Shown here piece after piece: positions 8,153-12,558 of a stretch of 12,558 bases of DNA (positions are counted from its first letter, which is position 1; every line of letters starts with the position of its first letter). This DNA comes from Caldifarciminota bacterium (lineage in GTDB: Bacteria; Hydrothermota; Hydrothermia; B15-G9): NCBI GenBank assembly GCA_027064565.1, contig JAMOPK010000200.1:1-12558 (forward strand). Reading direction: 5' to 3'. The notes below the pieces were generated by a model. That model searched no databases and was not told where the DNA came from. It saw only the letters and a list, made by a program, of their open reading frames with translations. The translations under genes and the position numbers were made by a program.

Positions 8153-8159
8153 AAGGAGG
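8153..8159 (+). promoter_or_regulatory. Strong ribosome binding site fixing the start of the permuted asparaginase
   Basis: AAGGAGG six bases before ATG 8166. An in-frame TAG at 8130-8132 closes the frame upstream. Together they show that the protein really begins just before THGTDT and has not lost an upstream TGGTI segment in this frame. Only a weak promoter candidate (TTGCTT 8112-8117, 18 bases, TACCAT 8136-8141) is visible for this gene. Confidence 0.85.
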
Positions 8160-8165
8160 CACACA

Positions 8166-10388
8166 ATGTATAAACCTCGAATCGCATTTCTGGTCACACA
8201 TGGGACGGACACCATGGCATGGGGACTGGCCTATCTGACCTACGCCATCAAAAGGTCATGTTTCCCGATCGGCATGGTTGGCTCGCAAATACCCATGACC
8301 GAGCAATATTCTGATGGTTTCGCCAATGTAAAGCTTGCTGTTACAATGCTGACCCGCCTTGCCCAGCCCCTCGTCTTTGTAGCGTTCGACAACGGACGCA
8401 AGGTCTATGCCCGGTCGCTCCAGAAGGTCGACAAGTGGGACATCGATGCCTTCATGGGGAATGTTGTGGCGCAATACGATTCCAACAGGTTCCTTTACAT
8501 CGAAACGGCGCGGACGAGGCTTGCTCCGATCGACAGGCTTTATCTGCTCCGAACCGGCGGCACCATCGAGGCGTCACAGAGCGACGGAAAATACAATGCC
8601 GGGCGTGCTGAGGATGTCGTCGCCCGATACATTAAGGACAATTTTACTGCCCGGAGCGGCACCTCCTCAGGGGAAGTGAAAAGCGTCATCCCTGTTGCGC
8701 CCGGAAAAATCGGACTTCCGCCGGGAGGGGTGGATTCGTCGGATATGACGTTAGATAAATGGGAACGTGTGGCATCTGCCATCGTAGCCCTTGCACGGGC
8801 ATGTCCTGAGGACATCGACAAAATAGATGCCCTCTCAGGCCAGCTAAACGACTCACATGCATGTTACCGCCCCACGATGGACGGCCGGTTTGATGACGGT
8901 GTAAGAGTCATCTATGCAACGCCGTTCACCAGTGCTGAGGGCTATCTCAGGGCGGCTGAACATGCTTCCGGGGTGATACTTCTGGGATATGGAGCCGGGA
9001 ACACAAACATCGAAGAAGAGGGCGCCTTCTCACCCATGGGGATGCTGAGGTTCATAGCCGGGCAGTCGCTTTCCGGGAACTACAAATTTGCAGTCCTGTC
9101 CTCACATGCTTACCGGGGGATAATCGACTCAATTTACGAAAATGGAGCGAGAGGTTTCGAGGACAACGAGATTTCAAAGATACTGATGCCCTCTGCAGAC
9201 TTTTCCGTAGCGAGGTCACAGGTGAAGTTAGGGTTTATTCTGGGCCACATGGACGAACTGTCAGAGAGGTTCTCCGGGAATGATGCGCTCCGGATGGTCA
9301 AAATCCTGTTTCTATCCGGTGCCAGATTTGCATCGAAGGACAGCAAAGCATGGTTTGAGCGTCATCTCAATGTGAGGATTCCCGAACATGACCTGCTCAT
9401 CAACCGCAGTTTCGACGAAGCCGTGGAAAAAGCGCTTTCCTACCTTGGAAAACCTGAAAGACGGTTTTTCATCATCCCTGACCGCAAAATTCAGGACATG
9501 AGCGCAATACAGGGGAACTATGTTGTCATCGTTCAGCCCTCGCCTTTCGTCGGGGAATCCATCGAAGGCGCACCTCTGGACGGTGCCCGAAGCCTCGCAA
9601 ATATCCTGCTGAAATCCTTTGAGTGGAAAGTGGTTAACGTTAAACTGTTTGAAAAGGATGTTTCCCTGACCGATAACAAGCTTTTGCAGTTGCTCCAGAA
9701 TGCCGCATTTGTTTTCTGGGAGTCAATTTACCCTTACGACGCCCGATCGCAGGTGACGCGGATCATAGAAAAACTCATGGACAGGGCACTCCAGCTGAGA
9801 GTTGAAGGGCGTTTCCCTCCGTCCATCTTCATCGGGACGAGCGCATTCGAGTTCCTGAAGGCGGTGGTTCGCAGAACGGAACTGTCCATGGAAACTCTCA
9901 AGCTCAACCATTTCGGCTCTGAAAGGAACACCGGGAAGATAATGCCATTCGAGCCCGATGAGGCACTTCCTGACGAGGAAATCACGGCTTACAAAAGCAT
10001 AGCCGGGCGGTTCAGGGGGATCGTCGAGCATGTTGTGGAATTGGAAAAAACTGATGTCCCTCTGCTGTTTGAGCAGCCTTACGTCGGGGATACGGACTTT
10101 CTGGTCAAACTGAACTACCGCCTCGCCGCAGGTGGAGGAAATGGCCTGCCGTTAGGGCTGGAGATAACATCGGTGTGGGCGGATCACCCTCAGGGAATAG
10201 CCTCTTTTGCGGTCTATTACAGGTCACCGGGGATAGAGGTTCAGCGAGATCTGGCGTTTATGTTCCATCCTGAGATAATTGGTGCCGAACAGGTAAGCGA
10301 ACTGTTTGAGGGGGAGGATGTCCCGGTTTCTCTGAGCAACGACGGGGTGAAACTCCTCATTGCCGGAGTGCTTTCCAGCCTGAATTGA
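8166..10388 (+). CDS. Asparaginase with permuted N-terminal domain, fused to a cysteine-less class I GATase-like domain
   Basis: 740 residues, more than twice a normal asparaginase (about 330). Residues 1-117 match the second half of the asparaginase N-domain: VTHGTDTM (T14, D15), MVGSQIP, YSDG (48-51), and ARSLQK...DAF (K87). Residues 124-222 match the first half: LLRTGGTIE (T133), KYNAG (Y143), and VDSSDMTLDKW (S191, D193). Residues 246-430 match the normal C-domain: VRVIYATPF, GYGAGNTN (274-281), VLSSHAYRG, ARSQVKLG. From memory of E. coli AnsB, these correspond to T89, D90, K162, T12, Y25 and S58, so all catalytic positions are kept and only the order has changed. Residues 450-715 resemble a class I glutamine amidotransferase: the PPSIFIGTSAFEFL elbow has Gly/Thr/Ser where Cys is expected, but FMFHPE (698-703) remains. 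No cysteine occurs after C233. No signal peptide is seen, so it is probably cytosolic. It likely hydrolyses asparagine or a related amide; the role of the fused domain is unknown. It is transcribed alone, divergently from the aldo/keto reductase. Confidence 0.88.
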   Translation: MYKPRIAFLVTHGTDTMAWGLAYLTYAIKRSCFPIGMVGSQIPMTEQYSDGFANVKLAVTMLTRLAQPLVFVAFDNGRKVYARSLQKVDKWDIDAFMGNVVAQYDSNRFLYIETARTRLAPIDRLYLLRTGGTIEASQSDGKYNAGRAEDVVARYIKDNFTARSGTSSGEVKSVIPVAPGKIGLPPGGVDSSDMTLDKWERVASAIVALARACPEDIDKIDALSGQLNDSHACYRPTMDGRFDDGVRVIYATPFTSAEGYLRAAEHASGVILLGYGAGNTNIEEEGAFSPMGMLRFIAGQSLSGNYKFAVLSSHAYRGIIDSIYENGARGFEDNEISKILMPSADFSVARSQVKLGFILGHMDELSERFSGNDALRMVKILFLSGARFASKDSKAWFERHLNVRIPEHDLLINRSFDEAVEKALSYLGKPERRFFIIPDRKIQDMSAIQGNYVVIVQPSPFVGESIEGAPLDGARSLANILLKSFEWKVVNVKLFEKDVSLTDNKLLQLLQNAAFVFWESIYPYDARSQVTRIIEKLMDRALQLRVEGRFPPSIFIGTSAFEFLKAVVRRTELSMETLKLNHFGSERNTGKIMPFEPDEALPDEEITAYKSIAGRFRGIVEHVVELEKTDVPLLFEQPYVGDTDFLVKLNYRLAAGGGNGLPLGLEITSVWADHPQGIASFAVYYRSPGIEVQRDLAFMFHPEIIGAEQVSELFEGEDVPVSLSNDGVKLLIAGVLSSLN

Positions 10389-10390
10389 CA

Positions 10391-10421
10391 AAAATAAAAA
10401 GGGGGCGGCTTCGCCGCCCCC
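10391..10421 (-). terminator. Intrinsic terminator for the secreted-protein gene
   Basis: A perfect 9-bp GC-rich stem with a 3-base loop (GGGGGCGGC-TTC-GCCGCCCCC, 10401-10421). On the minus strand it is followed directly by TTTTTATTTTT (10391-10400). This is a textbook intrinsic terminator about 25 nt after the stop of the minus-strand gene. On the plus strand the hairpin is followed by CTCAACC, not a T-tract, so it is a poorer terminator for the asparaginase gene, although the hairpin may still serve both convergent transcripts. Confidence 0.85.
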
Positions 10422-10446
10422 TCAACCTTCGGTTCAAATCACCCTA

Positions 10447-12558
10447 TCACTTCAGAAGGATAACCCGTCTGGTCGCTGTGAATCCGTCGCTCGTGCTCAT
10501 CCTGATGAAGTAGATACCGCCCTTCACTCTGTTACCGTAAGCATCACTTGCATCCCATGCGATTTCGTGGACACCGGCATTGAGGTTACCGTTGACAAGG
10601 GTCCTGACCACCCTTCCTGAGACGTCCATCACCTGAATCCTGACTCTGGAGTCCTTCTTCAATCCGAAGGATATAGCGACCCTGTTCCTGAACGGGTTAG
10701 GTCTTGCAGGAGCCAGATATGTGACTTTCGGTATCTCGGTTCCGGCAGACTGCTGACCCTTGGTGGACATAACGACCACAGTTCTGGTTGCAACGTTGTT
10801 GGACGGATTGGGGTCACCAGCTTTCTGGATAATCGACGTGATTGTGTATTGGCCGGGATACATCGGAATCCACCTCGAAGGAGTATAGACTGTCAGAGTT
10901 TCCCCGGCTCCAAGACCGGTAACATCAACTGCCTGACTGTAAATCACGACTCCGTTGGGATCGACGACCTTGTTGATGAGCCTGAAGGATGCAGTCGGGC
11001 CAAACGTGTTGTTTCTAATGAGTGCGCCTACTGTGACAGCATTGCCGACGAAGATGGAATCGGCATTTTCAACCACTGCATCAAGCGCCATGATGTCGCC
11101 CGGCACCTCAGAGGAGACCCATGTTGTCATCAGGGCATCCACATACCATCCCGCAGCAGTTCCCGCATCATTGGACACGAAGTGGAACGCCACTCTCATC
11201 GGCCTCGGATTGGCGCTGGCGAATTCGCTGAGATCAACAATTACCCATCTCCAGCCTCCGCTTGATCCAACAAAAGCACCCTCTCCGTTGAACAGAGGCG
11301 ATGTTCCGGGATATCCACCCTGGATCTCCAGAGGATACCATGTCGTGCCGTCATAGGAATATTCCAGGCGACCTGCATCTTCGTCAGAGAACTCATACCA
11401 CGTGGCAAATACGAAGTAAGAGTGAGGTTCTGTGACTATGATCAGCGGCGAAACCAGTCTCCAATCGGCGTTGTTAGCGTAATCTCCGCCAAGCACTGTG
11501 CCCCATGCGAGATAGCCCTCATAAGCGCCTCCGGGACCGGCAGCGGGGGTGCCGAATTCCCATCCACCCTCAGGCTCAAACAGGGAGTCACTGTCTGCAA
11601 CCACGTGTTCGGGAACAAGGAATGAGGTTTTCACCACGTCATCGGTCGTGTCAATGTCGTGGGGCAGATTGGCAATGAATTTCACGCAATAGGTGCCCGG
11701 ATCGCCCACGGTGTAGGTCGGGAACGTCACCACGCCTGTGGCTCCGGGATCGAGGGTGATGGAGTTCGTCGTGGTGGTTACCACTGAATCAGCGTCCACA
11801 TATTTGATCACGAGCGTCACCGGGATCTCGGAAGTTATCGTTCCTTCGTTGACCACTTCAACAGCCGGATCGATGTTCTCGCCGGTCTGATAGATTTCGC
11901 GATCAGGTGACACTATGGCACTCATGTGGGCATCGCGATAATAGACGAATACCTGTTTTTCGATAGCGTTGTCGGTCGTGTTGGTGTCGGCATCCAGGGG
12001 CGCCTCAAACTTGAATTTGATTGCCCCCGGAACGTCAAAGGTGTATTCGGAGAAGGACGCAACGGCCGTATCTCCGGCTGCGACGGCGAGGTTGATTGTC
12101 TCGGTGTAAATGGCTGTGTCTTTCGTCGTCACCTGAATAACTGTGAGGGTCACATCCACGCTTTCATCCACTCCGCCAAAGTTCACTACTTCAACAGCCG
12201 GCGTGACGGAAGAACCGAGCTCGTAGAGGCTATCCTGAGGTTCGAGGACCTCGGTCAAGGCAATGTCATGATACTGGATAACCTCGATGTCGTTCTCGTC
12301 CCGCGGCTCAAGTTTGTAGTTGCCATAGCTGTAGTAAAGCGGGCCGGTGATGTTGTAATGTGTCCCGGCAGTCGGGCTATACCTGTAGAACAGGTCATCA
12401 ACCCTGAGTTCGCCGGAACCATCGTCCACAAGCCATTCTCCGTATCCGAGGTTATCATCCACACACTCTGCGTTCTCCACACGGAGCAAGACGCCCTCGT
12501 ATTGCTCATCAGAGGCCTGTCCCGTGGGGACAACAAGCGGCTGAGGCAGCTGCACGTT
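10447..12558 (-). CDS. Large secreted multi-domain protein with C-terminal FlgD-Ig/type A sorting-like domain (N-terminus missing)
   Basis: The frame is open from the right window edge, giving 703 visible residues. Numbered from the GTG (Val) codon at 12555, the domains in order are: an OB-like domain (about 18-93; GEWLVDDGSGELRVDD), a first CARDB/Ig-like domain (about 97-205), a second (about 208-315) that shares PAVEVVN with the first, a jelly-roll/MAM or immune-inhibitor-A-like domain (about 330-478; WRLVSP, YDGTTWYPL), a third CARDB-like domain (about 488-597), and a C-terminal domain (612-702). The last contains ARPNPFRNR, VMDVSGRVVRTL, WDASDAYGNRVKGGIY and RRVILLK. It belongs to the FlgD-Ig/type A sorting family used for surface attachment or export in Bacteroidota and related candidate phyla. 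No catalytic residues are visible; an enzymatic domain, for example a nuclease or peptidase, may lie in the missing N-terminus. Whether the host has a type IX secretion system cannot be judged here. Confidence 0.88.
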   Translation of the reverse strand, partial: NVQLPQPLVVPTGQASDEQYEGVLLRVENAECVDDNLGYGEWLVDDGSGELRVDDLFYRYSPTAGTHYNITGPLYYSYGNYKLEPRDENDIEVIQYHDIALTEVLEPQDSLYELGSSVTPAVEVVNFGGVDESVDVTLTVIQVTTKDTAIYTETINLAVAAGDTAVASFSEYTFDVPGAIKFKFEAPLDADTNTTDNAIEKQVFVYYRDAHMSAIVSPDREIYQTGENIDPAVEVVNEGTITSEIPVTLVIKYVDADSVVTTTTNSITLDPGATGVVTFPTYTVGDPGTYCVKFIANLPHDIDTTDDVVKTSFLVPEHVVADSDSLFEPEGGWEFGTPAAGPGGAYEGYLAWGTVLGGDYANNADWRLVSPLIIVTEPHSYFVFATWYEFSDEDAGRLEYSYDGTTWYPLEIQGGYPGTSPLFNGEGAFVGSSGGWRWVIVDLSEFASANPRPMRVAFHFVSNDAGTAAGWYVDALMTTWVSSEVPGDIMALDAVVENADSIFVGNAVTVGALIRNNTFGPTASFRLINKVVDPNGVVIYSQAVDVTGLGAGETLTVYTPSRWIPMYPGQYTITSIIQKAGDPNPSNNVATRTVVVMSTKGQQSAGTEIPKVTYLAPARPNPFRNRVAISFGLKKDSRVRIQVMDVSGRVVRTLVNGNLNAGVHEIAWDASDAYGNRVKGGIYFIRMSTSDGFTATRRVILLK

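Noticed and set aside
8049..8165. Possibility that the asparaginase lost its N-terminal TGGTI part through a frameshift or wrong start.
   Set aside because: The upstream frame has a stop at 8130, the region is taken by a divergent promoter, a strong RBS precedes ATG 8166, and the TGGTI module is present later in the same frame.
10424..10434. Small second hairpin AACC-TTC-GGTT next to the terminator.
   Set aside because: Only a four-base stem with no T-tract; likely incidental.
1..12558. CRISPR arrays, tRNA or rRNA genes, insertion sequences, phage genes.
   Set aside because: No regularly spaced repeats, transposase motifs, terminal inverted repeats or RNA-gene signatures were seen on either strand.

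Overview
The window looks like a chromosomal segment of an uncultured or poorly characterised bacterium. The genes are tightly packed with strong AGGAGG-type ribosome binding sites, and base composition looks even throughout. The right-hand gene encodes a multi-domain secreted protein that ends in a FlgD-Ig/type A sorting-like domain (PNPF motif). Such tails are common in Bacteroidota/FCB relatives and candidate phyla such as WOR-3, TA06 or Cloacimonadota. That placement is inference from gene content only; there is no rRNA or tRNA here to settle it.

Layout, left to right. (1) 1-8048 is a long minus-strand block, read from right to left: aldo/keto reductase, UbiA-type prenyltransferase, a small 2Fe-2S protein, an FAD/NAD(P) oxidoreductase, an LVIVD-repeat lipoprotein, an Lnt-like membrane carbon-nitrogen hydrolase, and RNase R (cut by the left edge). 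Most junctions are 3-13 nt or overlapping; two are looser (46 and 83 nt). A good sigma70-like promoter (TTGACA-16-TATAAG) sits upstream of the aldo/keto reductase. (2) 8049-8165 is a short divergent intergenic region. (3) 8166-10388 is a single plus-strand gene for a 740-residue protein. (4) 10389-10446 is a convergent gap with a GC-rich hairpin whose T-tract lies on the minus side. (5) 10447-12558 is the C-terminal part of a large secreted minus-strand protein, open at the right edge. No gap without a gene exceeds about 120 bases.

The standout is the 740-residue protein. It carries every classical active-site element of type I/II L-asparaginase, but in the wrong order. The THGTDT/SDG/lysine half of the N-terminal domain comes first, then the TGGTI/tyrosine/SSDM half, then the C-terminal domain: order B-A-C instead of A-B-C. 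This looks like a circular permutation inside the N-terminal domain with the catalytic residues retained. It is followed by about 310 cysteine-free residues that resemble a class I glutamine amidotransferase domain. That domain keeps the FHPE motif but has lost the nucleophilic cysteine. I know of no described protein with this architecture, and I regard it as the best candidate for something new in the window.

The other genes are recognisable families. The lipoprotein/Lnt-like pair plausibly works in envelope biogenesis. The 2Fe-2S/FAD pair looks like a reduced version of the HcnAB/opine-dehydrogenase type of electron-transfer enzyme. The aldo/keto reductase and UbiA enzyme are translationally linked and may act on the same lipid or quinone pathway.
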